DNA of 12,151 bases, taken from contig CAMLKV010000027.1 of the NCBI GenBank assembly GCA_946480635.1, positions 1 through 12,151 on the forward strand, written 5' to 3'. This document shows, piece after piece, positions 1 to 6,548 of this stretch. How positions within the stretch are numbered: position 1 is the stretch's first letter; the number at the start of each line of letters is the position of its first letter. This DNA is from an uncultured Flavobacterium sp. GTDB lineage: Bacteria > Bacteroidota > Bacteroidia > Flavobacteriales > Flavobacteriaceae. A model generated the notes under the pieces. That model saw nothing but the letters and a program-made list of their open reading frames with translations, did no database searches and had not been told where the DNA came from. The position numbers and the translations under genes were made by a program.

Positions 1-379
1 CAATAGAATCAATTTGAAGATTCTTAAGACTCAATTCCACGGCCTCATGGATACTTTTCTTTGAAAAATCTAAAGGCTTTCTAATATAACTCATCCCGCG
101 ATTTGGTCCAGCAATTTTTGTAGCAACAACCATTTTATCACGCTTGTGCTTATTTTTAGCCAACCAAGTTCCAATAAATCTTTCTGTACTTCCAAAAATA
201 TGTTCATTCCCTCCTATGGGATACATCTCTGCAGTGTCAAAAAAGTTTATGCCTCTTTCAAAGGCATAATCCATTTGAGCATGTGCTTCGGCTTCTGAAT
301 TTTGATTACCAAAAGTCATCGTTCCTAAACAGATTTCACTTACTTCAAGATTGGTATTGGGAAGAATTATATTTTTCAT
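1..379 (-). CDS. Aldo/keto reductase (Tas-like), partial, C-terminus beyond the left edge
   Basis: NAD(P)H-dependent aldo/keto reductase of the group annotated Tas-like, a cytosolic TIM-barrel oxidoreductase acting on carbonyl compounds; the substrate cannot be told. I translated 126 residues from the ATG at 379-377 to the window edge. Visible family marks are the N-terminal strand with EICLGTMTFG (residues 15-24), the catalytic segment FFDTAEMYP with Asp48 and Tyr53, and the lysine in VATK (Lys88). The fourth tetrad residue (His) and the cofactor-binding C-terminal half lie outside the window. A Bacteroidota -7 element (TAAATTTG, 400-407) sits about 20 bases upstream of the start, so the gene has its own promoter downstream of the ompA-like terminator. 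Family assignment is firm, substrate is not. Confidence 0.9.
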   Translation of the reverse strand, partial: MKNIILPNTNLEVSEICLGTMTFGNQNSEAEAHAQMDYAFERGINFFDTAEMYPIGGNEHIFGSTERFIGTWLAKNKHKRDKMVVATKIAGPNRGMSYIRKPLDFSKKSIHEAVELSLKNLQIDSI

Positions 380-399
380 CAGGTAATTTTTAGACTTTG

Positions 400-407
400 C
401 AAATTTA
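400..407 (-). promoter_or_regulatory. Promoter -7 element of the aldo/keto reductase
   Basis: On the minus strand the sequence is TAAATTTG, an exact match to the Bacteroidota -7 consensus TAnnTTTG. It lies 20 bases before the ATG at 379. The expected -33 region falls in the T-rich tail of the preceding terminator and has no clear TTTG. Inferred from consensus only. Confidence 0.5.
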
Positions 408-425
408 CTGAGTTTCATTTAATAA

Positions 426-451
426 AAAAGTCCAGATTACTCCGGACTTTT
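426..451 (-). terminator. Intrinsic terminator of the OmpA-like lipoprotein gene
   Basis: An inverted repeat AAAAGTCC (426-433) / GGACTTTT (444-451) with a 10-base loop lies 18 bases after the lipoprotein stop codon. Read on the minus strand it is followed by a run of six T, as expected for rho-independent termination. The stem is short (8 bp, half of it A-T), so it may leak into the aldo/keto reductase. Confidence 0.65.
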
Positions 452-469
452 ATAATTGTTATTTACTTT

Positions 470-1444
470 TTAGATTTCGTTTAACGCTTTTGTTAACTCA
501 TCTAATTTTGGCGTAAGGATGATTTCGATACGACGATTTTTAGCTTTACCGTTAGCATTGTCATTAGAAACCAATGGCGAATATTCACTACGTCCAGCTG
601 CAGTTAAATTTGCTTTATTTACTTTAGCGTTAGACGCTAAAATGTTTACAATAGCCGTTGCACGTTTTGTTGACAAATCCCAGTTGTTTTCTATACCGCC
701 TGTTAAAGTTCCTGTGATTTTATCATTATCTGTATGACCTTCGATCAATACAGCAATATCAGGATTATCTCCTAATACCTTACCTACTAAATCAACAGCT
801 TTTTTCCCTTCAGCTCCAACAGTCCAACTTCCAGATTCGAAAAGTAACTTGTTCTCCATAGACACATAAACTTTTCCGTCTTTTTGGTGTACAACTAATC
901 CTTTTCCTTCAAAAGCCTTTAATGATTTAGATAAAGTTTCACGAAGTTTTTTCATCGAAGCTTCTTTTGCAGCGATTAAATTCTCTAATTCTGCCACTCT
1001 ATCAGATCTGTCTTTAAAATCTCTTCCTAGTTTATCAAGACGCGCTTTTTCATCGGCCAACGCTTTTTCCTTAGCTTCTAATTGAGCTAACAACTCACGG
1101 TTTTTATCCATATTTGCTTTTAAAGCCTCATCACTGTTCTTCTCTAAAGCGTTGTATGAATTTTGAAGCGTTTTAAGATTATTACTTGAAGCAGCATAAT
1201 CAGCAGCTAATTTATCACGCTCTCCTTTTAATTTTTCTAGTTCCGATTTTAAGTTTGCGTTATCTAAATCAGATTGACTTTTTCCTGATTTTAATAATTC
1301 GTTTTCATCTGCCAAGGCATTTCTTTCCTTTTTTAAATCGGCAAATTTATTCTCTAAATCAGTGTAGATTTTCTTTGAAACACAAGACGTGCTTAAAGCC
1401 AACACTAATAATCCTGCTGAAATTTTTTTTATCATCTTACTCAT
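470..1444 (-). CDS. OmpA-family lipoprotein with long coiled coil
   Basis: Predicted periplasm-facing outer-membrane lipoprotein that ties the envelope to peptidoglycan. Residues 1-20 are a lipoprotein signal peptide ending LSTSC, with Cys21 as the lipidated residue. No acidic surface-export signal follows the Cys (VSKKIY), which suggests inner-leaflet retention. Residues about 25-175 are rich in E/K/L/A heptads and should form a long coiled coil. Residues about 190-312 are an OmpA C-terminal domain: GHTDN (236-240), STKRA (258-262) and NRRIEI (303-308). By homology Asp239 and Arg261 should contact diaminopimelate. The stretch between GHTDN and STKRA is longer than in classical OmpA. There is no N-terminal beta-barrel, so it is Pal/MotB-like in layout rather than a porin. 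I took the first ATG; an ATG at codon 4 is an alternative. Confidence 0.9.
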   Translation of the reverse strand: MSKMIKKISAGLLVLALSTSCVSKKIYTDLENKFADLKKERNALADENELLKSGKSQSDLDNANLKSELEKLKGERDKLAADYAASSNNLKTLQNSYNALEKNSDEALKANMDKNRELLAQLEAKEKALADEKARLDKLGRDFKDRSDRVAELENLIAAKEASMKKLRETLSKSLKAFEGKGLVVHQKDGKVYVSMENKLLFESGSWTVGAEGKKAVDLVGKVLGDNPDIAVLIEGHTDNDKITGTLTGGIENNWDLSTKRATAIVNILASNAKVNKANLTAAGRSEYSPLVSNDNANGKAKNRRIEIILTPKLDELTKALNEI

Positions 1445-1460
1445 TTTTATTTGTTAAAAC

Positions 1461-1524
1461 TAGCCCCGATTGCAGCGGCATCCTCCTGCTAAGCAGGAGA
1501 TATAGCGAAAAGCGGGAAAAAGCT
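1461..1524. ncRNA. Structured flavobacterial intergenic element (possible Flavo-1-type motif)
   Basis: This 64-base block in the 88-base gap between the nuclease and lipoprotein genes folds compactly. An outer helix pairs AGC (1462-1464) and CCCG (1465-1468) with CGGG (1513-1516) and GCT (1522-1524), with an A-rich bulge between. An inner hairpin pairs CTCCTGC (1483-1489) with GCAGGAG (1493-1499) around a TAA loop. Near-repeated GCGG and GCGA(A)AAGCGG segments flank the hairpin. From memory, elements with this frame (CCCGAT.GCAGCGGCATCC, variable hairpin, GATATAGCGAAAAGCGGG) recur between genes in Flavobacterium; the Flavo-1 RNA motif may be the same thing, but I could not check that. It is much more GC-rich than its surroundings. 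It may be a 3'-end stabiliser or processing site for the nuclease mRNA or part of the lipoprotein 5' leader. Strand is undecided. Confidence 0.5.
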
Positions 1525-1532
1525 CCTAAATT

Positions 1533-2294
1533 TTATTCTATTTCTACTAAAATTGGACAATGGTCTGAATGTTTGGCTTCGGGTAATATTAAGGCTCTTT
1601 TCATTCTATCTTTCAAAGGCTCCGAAACTAAATTATAATCAATTCTCCAACCTTTATTATTTTCTCTAGCATTGGCGCGATAAGACCACCAACTGTAATT
1701 ATGTGGTTCTTTATTAAAATGACGGAAACTATCTACAAATCCCGATTTCATAAATGCATCTAACCAAGCTCTTTCTTCTGGTAAGAACCCCGATACTTTC
1801 GCATTTCGTATAGGGTCATGAATATCAATGGCTTCGTGACAAATGTTGTAATCACCGCCAATAATTAGATTTGGTACTTCTTTTTTTAGATTATTGATGT
1901 ATTCCTGAAAATCATCCATGTATTTAAACTTATGATCCAGTCTGTCAATATTAGTTCCAGAAGGTAAATACAAACTCATTACTGAGAAATCTTCAAAATC
2001 GGCACGAAGATTACGTCCCTCAAAATCCATATGTGGTATACCAGTGCCAAAAACCACTTGTTTGGGTTCAATTTTTGACAAAATTGCCACACCACTATAT
2101 CCTTTTTTTTGAGCAGGAAAATAATACTGATACGGATAACCTGCCATTTGAATTTCCATAGCAGGAATTTGGTCTTGAGTTGCCTTTATTTCCTGTAGAC
2201 AAATTACATCTGGATCTGCGGCTTTTAACCAATCTAGAAATCCTTTGGTTATAGCGGCACGGATTCCGTTTACATTATAGGAAATAATCTTCAT
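1533..2294 (-). CDS. xth: Exodeoxyribonuclease III (AP endonuclease)
   Basis: Exonuclease III/AP endonuclease of the endonuclease-exonuclease-phosphatase fold, acting in base excision repair by cutting DNA 5' of abasic sites and trimming 3' blocks. The 253-residue length is typical of the family. All active-site residues can be placed: Asn7 in SYNVNGIR, Glu35 in LQEIK, Tyr109 in SLYLPSG, Asp148 and Asn150 in GGDYNI, Asp219 in RIDY, and the C-terminal Asp244-His245 pair in KHSDHCP. The reading frame extends 17 codons further upstream, but I chose the ATG at 2294: the family starts MKIISYN, and a -7 promoter element (2312-2319) lies inside that extension. No clear terminator follows; the structured element at 1461-1524 is the first structure downstream. 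Confidence 0.95.
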   Translation of the reverse strand: MKIISYNVNGIRAAITKGFLDWLKAADPDVICLQEIKATQDQIPAMEIQMAGYPYQYYFPAQKKGYSGVAILSKIEPKQVVFGTGIPHMDFEGRNLRADFEDFSVMSLYLPSGTNIDRLDHKFKYMDDFQEYINNLKKEVPNLIIGGDYNICHEAIDIHDPIRNAKVSGFLPEERAWLDAFMKSGFVDSFRHFNKEPHNYSWWSYRANARENNKGWRIDYNLVSEPLKDRMKRALILPEAKHSDHCPILVEIE

Positions 2295-2311
2295 TTGGGT
2301 ACTTGTTTTTC

Positions 2312-2345
2312 CAAAAGTATTGAAAAAACAATCAAATAAAAACAA
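2312..2345 (-). promoter_or_regulatory. Promoter of the exonuclease III gene
   Basis: The minus strand carries TACTTTTG (2319-2312), matching the -7 consensus TAnnTTTG, with TTG at 2345-2343 as a possible -33 element 23 bases upstream. The expected transcript start is about a dozen bases before the ATG at 2294. Confidence 0.5.
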
Positions 2346-2450
2346 GATTTTTAATTAAGTTGTAAGTTGTTTAAAATCAACCCATTTTACTCTAAACCAA
2401 AATAAAAAGGGAATACTTTTAAAACCACTAAAGAAGTTGCTTCATTTTTG

Positions 2451-2458
2451 TATCTTTG
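2451..2458 (+). promoter_or_regulatory. Promoter -7 element of the bifunctional acyltransferase
   Basis: TATCTTTG matches TAnnTTTG, 25 bases before the ATG at 2484. It lies just after the upstream ATG at 2448, which would therefore probably not be transcribed; this decides the start. The -33 region is T-rich but has no exact TTTG at the right spacing. Confidence 0.5.
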
Positions 2459-2483
2459 TTTTTCGCATAAAATCAAAAAATTA

Positions 2484-4286
2484 ATGGGTTTAGTTACCGC
2501 TAAAGAAGTTGCAAAAGCAATAAAGACAGATAAATACGGAGTTCTTGGAACTTTTTCTGGCTGGTTGCTGATGAAAGTGCTTCAAATTTCTACTCTTAAT
2601 AAAATATATAACAGAAACAAACATTTAAAGGATGTTGAGTTTTTGAATGCCATATTAGATGAGTTTCAAATTAAGTTTGAAATTCCAGAAGAAGACTTAA
2701 AAAGATTGCCAAAAGATGGTGCTTATATTACCATTTCAAATCACCCTCTTGGTGGTATTGATGGTATTTTACTTTTAAAATTGATGTTGGAAAGAGAACC
2801 TAACTTCAAAATTATTGCGAACTTCCTTTTACACAGAATAGAACCTTTAAAGCCTTATATCATGCCAGTTAATCCTTTTGAAAATCATAAGGATGCTAAA
2901 TCGAGTGTAATAGGCTTAAAAGAAACTTTCCGCCATTTAAGTGATGGCAAACCATTAGGAATGTTTCCCGCTGGAGAAGTTTCTACTTACAAAGATGGGA
3001 AACTTGTTGTAGACAAAGAATGGGAAGAAGGCGCTATTAAAGTAATAAGAAAAGCACAAGTCCCTGTTGTTCCAATTTATTTCCATGCAAAAAACAGTAA
3101 GTTTTTTTATATGTTATCTAAACTAGGTGACACTTTAAGAACTGCTAAACTACCATCAGAATTATTAACACAAAAAGATCGTGTTATTAAAGTTAGAATT
3201 GGAAAACCAATTTCTGTTGCAGAGCAAAATGAGTATGAAACTCTTGAGGCTTATTCAGAGTTTTTACGCAAAAAAACATACATGTTAGCAAATCCTTTCG
3301 AAAAGGAATCGAAGTTAATAAACACACCTAGTTTAAAAATTCCGAAACCCGTAAAAGAAATTGTAAGAGGAGCCAATCAGGAAAAAATGATTGCCGAAGT
3401 TGAAAAGCTTCGTCAAATGGATGCTCGCCTTTTACAAAGCAAAAACTACGAAGTCTTTTTAGTTAAAGCTCAAGAAATTCCAAATATTTTACATGAAATT
3501 GGCCGTCTAAGAGAAGTAACTTTTAGAGAAGTTGGTGAAGGAACCAACGAGTCGATTGATATTGATAAATTTGATCAATATTATGACCATATGTTTTTGT
3601 GGGACGATGAGACTAAACAGATTGCTGGAGCTTATCGTATGGGGTTAGGTTCTCAGATTTTTGCAAAATATGGTATTGATGGTTTTTATCTTCAGGACTT
3701 ATTTAGATTTGAACCAGAACTTTATGACATGATGAGCAAGTCTATAGAAATGGGACGTGCCTTCATTGTTAAAGACTATCAACAAAAACCAATGCCTTTA
3801 TTCCTATTATGGAAAGGTATTGTTCATACAACATTACGTTATCCAGAACATAAATTCTTAATTGGTGGTGTGAGTATTAGCAACCAGTTTTCTGACTTCT
3901 CTAAGTCTTTGATGATTGAGTTTATGAAATCGAACTATTACGATCCATATGTAGCTCAATACGTTCACCCTAAAAAAGAATTCAAAGTAAAATTAAAAGA
4001 TGCCGACAAGGATTTCATCTTTAATGAAACTGAAGCTGATTTAAATAAATTCGATAAAATAATTGATGAAATCGAGCCAGGAAATTTACGCTTACCGGTT
4101 TTGATTAAAAAATACATCAAACAAAATGCTCGAGTAATTGCCTTTAATGTTGATCCAATGTTCAATAATGCTGTTGATGGATTAATGTATATTAGAATTG
4201 CTGATTTACCCGAAAGCACTGTAAAACCTGTTATGGAAGAATTTCAGGCAGAACTAGAAAGAAAATTATCTGAAAAAGGAGAATAA
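2484..4286 (+). CDS. Bifunctional PlsC-type / GNAT-type acyltransferase (OlsF/GlsF-like aminolipid synthase)
   Basis: A 600-residue fusion of two acyltransferases. Residues about 50-270 are a PlsC-like (lysophospholipid acyltransferase) domain with NHPLGGIDG (86-94), FPAGEVS (161-167) and VPVVPIYF (193-200). Residues about 310-590 resemble the OlsB/acyl-homoserine-lactone-synthase-like GNAT domain, with EIGRLREVTFREVGEG near its start and FYLQDLFRFEP in the middle. In the known OlsF family, including a Flavobacterium johnsoniae member, the C-terminal domain N-acylates an amino acid with a 3-hydroxy fatty acid and the N-terminal domain adds the second, ester-linked acyl chain. The product is ornithine lipid, or glycine lipid in related Bacteroidota enzymes. 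Which amino acid is used here cannot be read from sequence. His87 and Asp93 are separated by five residues rather than the classical four, a variant I recall for this subgroup. It acts at the inner membrane. Confidence 0.87.
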   Translation: MGLVTAKEVAKAIKTDKYGVLGTFSGWLLMKVLQISTLNKIYNRNKHLKDVEFLNAILDEFQIKFEIPEEDLKRLPKDGAYITISNHPLGGIDGILLLKLMLEREPNFKIIANFLLHRIEPLKPYIMPVNPFENHKDAKSSVIGLKETFRHLSDGKPLGMFPAGEVSTYKDGKLVVDKEWEEGAIKVIRKAQVPVVPIYFHAKNSKFFYMLSKLGDTLRTAKLPSELLTQKDRVIKVRIGKPISVAEQNEYETLEAYSEFLRKKTYMLANPFEKESKLINTPSLKIPKPVKEIVRGANQEKMIAEVEKLRQMDARLLQSKNYEVFLVKAQEIPNILHEIGRLREVTFREVGEGTNESIDIDKFDQYYDHMFLWDDETKQIAGAYRMGLGSQIFAKYGIDGFYLQDLFRFEPELYDMMSKSIEMGRAFIVKDYQQKPMPLFLLWKGIVHTTLRYPEHKFLIGGVSISNQFSDFSKSLMIEFMKSNYYDPYVAQYVHPKKEFKVKLKDADKDFIFNETEADLNKFDKIIDEIEPGNLRLPVLIKKYIKQNARVIAFNVDPMFNNAVDGLMYIRIADLPESTVKPVMEEFQAELERKLSEKGE

Positions 4287-4290
4287 ACAA

Positions 4291-4319
4291 AAAAGGGCTG
4301 AAATATTTTCAGCCCTTTT
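4291..4319. terminator. Bidirectional intrinsic terminator
   Basis: Perfect 12-bp inverted repeat AAAAGGGCTGAA (4291-4302) / TTCAGCCCTTTT (4308-4319) with a 5-base loop. It is flanked by A on the left and T on the right, so it has a U-tract in both directions. It lies between the acyltransferase stop (4286) and the stop of the convergent M48 gene (4320) and should end both transcripts. Confidence 0.88.
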
Positions 4320-5117
4320 TTATAAATCTTTGTTCACTTTTTTAAAAGCTTTCCATTCTGTTTCTGACAAAACAGATTTATATGTTTTCTTTTTCCCTTT
4401 AATATATTCTAAAACATATTTTGCCCTTTCTTCTGCCTCTGGATGAGAACTTACCCATGACAAAGCTTTAGACAAAGAGTTATTGTCAAAAGACATTTCA
4501 TATAAAAAGTCTGCAAAAGGAGTAGGATTTACATCAGCATTTAGCATATAGTCAACACTTGCCATATCAGCTTCTTTTTCTAATGACCTATCATAAGCTG
4601 AAGAAGATAAATTATGAAAAATATCTTTTATTACTTGGGCACTTCCACTTCCTCCTGTTAATGATAAAAGTACTGAGAAACCAATTTCCTTGGAAAGTTT
4701 CTTCATTACATGTTTATTTTCAATATGTGCAATCTCATGTCCTAAAACACCAATTAATGCAGATTCATTTTTAGAAGCTTCAGTTAATCCCGTCTAAACC
4801 ACCGAATGATTTCCAGGCAGAGCAAATGCATTAACCTCATCATTTTTTAATACATGTATTTTTAAACTATCTTTATCTATTCCGTTCTCTGTACAAAGAG
4901 GTTTTATTAGTTTATCTATTGTATTTGTAATTGTATCGTTTACAATAATTTCTTCGGTTGCCTTAATTTCATCCCAAATAATATTACCAATACTAGTCTC
5001 CGTATCCGTTTTTGCTTCTTTAATTCCAAAAATTGAAACAAAATCAATTTGCGCTAATAATAACCAAACCGCAAAAAAAAGTGCTACAATGCTTAAACCT
5101 TTAAATAGTGCTTTCAT
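4320..5117 (-). pseudogene. M48-family zinc metallopeptidase interrupted by an in-frame TAG
   Basis: Membrane-anchored M48 (Ste24/HtpX-like) peptidase, last gene of the TM2 operon. Translated straight through, it spans 265 codon positions. Residues 8-28 form one hydrophobic anchor. NAFALPGNHSVV (96-107) is the typical lead-in to the active site, codon 108 is TAG (4796-4794), and the same frame then continues TGLTEASKNES and HEIAH (127-131). EKEAD (180-184) should supply the third zinc ligand, Glu180. Family members usually have an aromatic residue at the stop position (VVYTGL or VVFTGL), so a single change of a Tyr codon to TAG explains the break. No frameshift is needed. The upstream fragment (107 residues) lacks the catalytic motif. 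Restart at the ATG at 4706 would give a 128-residue piece without HEIAH. It overlaps the DUF4870 gene by 17 bases. A sequencing error is the main alternative. Confidence 0.85.
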
Positions 5118-5550
5118 TTTTAATAGGGTAAGTTAAATTAGTAATATCACCTACAAAATACATTTCAATATGATTTCCTTTTCTAGTTTGAGTTGCTAAA
5201 TAAAGTGTTGCAAAAAACTCGAACAGATTGAACAATACTATCGTAATCATATAAGCAATGTAATAGTTAGTTGCGTGTGCTTCTTTAAAAATTACTGAGA
5301 TAGTCCACCAAAATCCAACGGTATTAAAAAAGAACATACTTAGTTGTGCAAATAGCGCTTGGGTACAATGCCATTTCACAAAAGGTGTACTTTTTTTATT
5401 TCCTAAATAAAAAAGTACTGAAGCAAGTAAATTCATAATAGGCAATGGTAAACCTCCTAAAACTGCCACCAGCGACATTAAATAGCTGTTAGATGCTCTT
5501 TCAAGTTCACTTTCAGCTGGCTTATACCCAAAAAAAGTTTGTGCATTCAT
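5101..5550 (-). CDS. DUF4870-like integral membrane protein
   Basis: Small membrane protein of unknown function, 149 residues, with three or four hydrophobic segments at about 23-50, 66-87 and 96-120. The segment TPFVKWHCTQALFAQ (55-69), after the first hydrophobic block, resembles the F-x-(R/K)-(W/F)-H-x-x-Q-A signature of DUF4870/Tic20-like proteins. I chose the ATG at 5550 because it forms an ATGA overlap with the stop of the DUF2752 gene, a classic arrangement for translational coupling. A start nine codons earlier (5577) is open but would overlap that gene by 31 bases. Its end overlaps the start of the M48 gene. Family match is by pattern, so moderately sure. Confidence 0.72.
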   Translation of the reverse strand: MNAQTFFGYKPAESELERASNSYLMSLVAVLGGLPLPIMNLLASVLFYLGNKKSTPFVKWHCTQALFAQLSMFFFNTVGFWWTISVIFKEAHATNYYIAYMITIVLFNLFEFFATLYLATQTRKGNHIEMYFVGDITNLTYPIKNESTI

Positions 5551-5960
5551 AGTTGTTTGTGAATATTCCAAATCCAATTTAAAAGAACAAGAAGTATGAG
5601 AAAAAAAGCAACTTTTTTTGTCCTAATAATTGATTCGGCTTTTAAATAAAAAGTATAAAAGGTTTCCTTTTTTATTAGATAATCATAAATAATCCAAAAA
5701 GGAACACCAAACATAATCAAAGCTACAATTATGCCAAATGGATTTATTAATAAGGAAGAAATAATATTCCCTTGTATAATTTCCTGAATTGCTCTTGTGA
5801 CACCACAAGAAGGGCAAGGTATAGTGGTTATTCTTTTAAAAAGACAAGCTGTTAAATCAATCTTCGATGAAGAATGTGCAAAGAACTTTAAAAAAAACAA
5901 CCAACTATATCCTAGAAAACAAGCCGTCAAAACAAGATTGTATAGCTTGTTTTTTTTCAT
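5547..5960 (-). CDS. DUF2752 domain membrane protein
   Basis: A 137-residue membrane protein of the DUF2752 family, function unknown. The family signature PCPSCGVTRA is at 48-57, with the Cys49/Cys52 pair in a CPSC arrangement after the first membrane helix (about 8-26). Further hydrophobic helices lie at about 67-92 and 114-132. The cysteine pair could bind metal or be redox active, but that is only a guess from spacing. It begins one base after the TM2 gene's stop codon and overlaps the DUF4870 gene by 4 bases, so it is certainly in the same transcript. DUF2752 and TM2 proteins often sit together in Bacteroidota as I recall, which supports a joint role at the membrane. Confidence 0.88.
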   Translation of the reverse strand: MKKNKLYNLVLTACFLGYSWLFFLKFFAHSSSKIDLTACLFKRITTIPCPSCGVTRAIQEIIQGNIISSLLINPFGIIVALIMFGVPFWIIYDYLIKKETFYTFYLKAESIIRTKKVAFFLILLVLLNWIWNIHKQL

Positions 5961-5961
5961 T

Positions 5962-6300
5962 TTACATTAATGCATTGAAAAATTTCTCTACATTTTTTTC
6001 TTTTGTAGCACCTTGAATTAAAAACCAGTCAACAATAGCCCAAACATAAAATCCACCACATGTTAACAGCTTACCAATTCCCATACCAGTATCACCAATA
6101 TAAAAACGGTCAATCCCTAAAGTTCCTGCGAAGATTGAAATCAACAAAGCTGTAGTTGGATCTTTGTACTGTGTAAATTGAAGTCTATTCCATTGATCTT
6201 CGTCAAGTGATAAAAGTTTTTCTCTGATTGCGTTTAATTGATGCTCTTCGAAGAATTTGTTATTCATCATTAAATACATGTCAACCTTTTGTGCGTCCAT
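5962..6300 (-). CDS. TM2 domain membrane protein
   Basis: First gene of the membrane-protein operon; 112 residues. A soluble N-terminal part (1-45) rich in E, K, N and Q precedes a TM2 domain (about 47-97). The TM2 domain has two membrane helices around the hallmark GIDRFYIGD (62-70), then GKLLTCGGFYVWAIVDW (76-92) containing the conserved G-x-x-x-W-x-x-x-D. TM2 domains occur widely in bacteria and eukaryotes without an agreed biochemical role. The chosen ATG at 6300 is the first in frame, with an A-rich stretch directly upstream as is usual for strong flavobacterial starts. No exact -7 element was found in the 250 bases upstream. Confidence 0.9.
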   Translation of the reverse strand: MDAQKVDMYLMMNNKFFEEHQLNAIREKLLSLDEDQWNRLQFTQYKDPTTALLISIFAGTLGIDRFYIGDTGMGIGKLLTCGGFYVWAIVDWFLIQGATKEKNVEKFFNALM

Positions 6301-6548
6301 TTTTTTATTTTGTTTTTGGTTAATTCCTACTCTATTGTGGATTTTCGGTCACTCCAATTAAATTATTTTTTTAATAAGTTGCTAGATTTACAACTTTACT
6401 CTATTGATACGTACAATTTATAAAAAAGTTACATAAGTTAATTCTTTCTTTTAAAAAAGATAGTCACTGAAAGCAACAATAAAATTCCTTCTACAGTAAA
6501 GAAAAACAAATGATCGTCGCAACAAACAAAATCAAATAATAGCTTACT
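6301..6548. other. AT-rich intergenic gap with repeated 10-mer and possible small-gene remnant
   Basis: This 248-base gap should hold the promoter of the TM2 operon, but no clean TAnnTTTG is visible on the minus strand. TACTCTATTG occurs twice on the plus strand (6328-6337 and 6397-6406). The right part (6438-6548) is open on the minus strand in frame with the dehydrogenase for 36 codons after its stop and encodes a hydrophobic, Lys/Arg-ending stretch without a start codon. No terminator for the dehydrogenase is seen. Confidence 0.5.

Noticed and set aside
1186..1638. Plus-strand open frame of 150 codons
   Set aside because: It runs antisense through the lipoprotein signal-peptide and coiled-coil region and the nuclease 3' end. 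Its translation has no recognisable motif, and the minus-strand genes are clear families.
2448..2483. Upstream ATG of the bifunctional acyltransferase at 2448
   Set aside because: The -7 promoter element at 2451-2458 would be inside this extension, and the extra residues look like translated leader, not conserved protein.
4706..4796. Frameshift as the cause of the broken M48 gene
   Set aside because: Both fragments are in the same frame (87 bases, 29 codons, between the TAG and the downstream ATG) and the text reads through smoothly apart from one TAG, so a nonsense change is enough.
5551..5577. Longer start for the DUF4870-like gene
   Set aside because: The ATG at 5550 forms a textbook 4-base overlap with the previous stop; the nine extra codons would overlap coding sequence of the DUF2752 gene.
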